Source: XYD12-FULL-36-8 sp041739035
Lineage (GTDB): Bacteria; Bacteroidota; Ignavibacteria; Ignavibacteriales; Ignavibacteriaceae
DNA: 6,156 nucleotides
NCBI GenBank assembly: GCA_041739035.1
Contig: JBGSOQ010000413.1
Location: 1-6,156, forward strand
Direction: 5' to 3'
A program made the position numbers and the translations under genes. The notes beneath the pieces were generated by a model. It was not told where the DNA came from. It made no database searches and was given only the letters and a program-made list of their open reading frames with translations. Shown piece by piece: positions 6,074 to 6,156 of the stretch. Each line of letters begins with the position of its first letter. Within the stretch, counting starts at the first letter, position 1.

Positions 6074-6156
6074 ATGCTTAAAATTTCCATTGTCCTACTG
6101 CTTTTCGGAATATTACTTGCCGATAATACCGGTCAAAAAACTAATGTAACTTTAAT
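6074..6156 (+). CDS. Start of a secreted or membrane protein gene, cut by window edge
   Basis: Only 27 complete codons are present and the frame is open to the window end. The product begins with a short basic N-region (MLK) and a hydrophobic core (ISIVLLLFGILLA), then turns polar (DNTGQKTNVTL). This is a typical signal peptide, with cleavage plausible after A20. The family cannot be told from so little. The strong upstream GAGGAG supports this start. It is read away from acs and separated from it by the 585-base non-coding stretch, so it has its own promoter somewhere upstream. Confidence 0.6.
   Translation, partial: MLKISIVLLLFGILLADNTGQKTNVTL

Noticed and set aside
6034..6081. 15-codon frame (MTTILSSLNEEFSHA) overlapping the start of the gene at 6074, as a possible leader peptide
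   Set aside because: It overlaps the next start by 8 bases, which would fit coupling, but its ribosome site is poor and the next gene has its own strong GAGGAG; probably chance.
1..6156. tRNA, rRNA, CRISPR array, or phage and toxin-antitoxin genes
   Set aside because: No cloverleaf, no regularly spaced repeats and no recognisable motifs of these systems were seen on either strand.

Overview
The window looks like chromosomal DNA from a Bacteroidota/Ignavibacteria-type bacterium. It is AT-rich. Its largest gene is an outer-membrane TonB-dependent receptor with an N-terminal carboxypeptidase-regulatory-like domain, followed by a lipoprotein of the DUF4249 type, a pairing typical of this group. 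One upstream region holds a Bacteroidota-style -7 motif (TAnnTTTG). Genus cannot be fixed from the sequence alone.

Layout, left to right. 1-505 (minus) is the 5' part of a lipoprotein gene that runs off the left edge. It overlaps by 4 bases the end of the TonB-dependent receptor gene (502-2733, minus), so the two form a tight operon read leftwards. A 147-base divergent intergenic region (2734-2880) carries a good promoter motif for the receptor operon and a weaker one facing right. Rightwards come three small predicted membrane or exported proteins: 124 aa (2881-3255), 36 aa (3340-3450) and 38 aa (3450-3566). The last two overlap as TGATG. They end at a clear intrinsic terminator (3575-3600). 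Converging on it from the right is an AMP-forming acetyl-CoA synthetase gene (acs, 3599-5488, minus), whose stop codon lies inside the T-tract of that terminator.

The stretch 5489-6073 (585 bases) has no convincing gene. It holds the acs ribosome binding site, a cluster of overlapping AT palindromes (5658-5678), and a striking nested inverted-repeat element (5787-5930) with 18-bp perfect outer arms and 11-bp perfect inner arms. At 6074 a new plus-strand gene begins with a strong Shine-Dalgarno sequence and a signal peptide, and is cut by the right edge.

Functionally, the receptor and lipoprotein probably act together at the outer membrane in uptake of an unidentified ligand. Acs activates acetate to acetyl-CoA in the cytoplasm. 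Nothing links these two units apart from adjacency. The least explained parts are the trio of small proteins and the inverted-repeat element.
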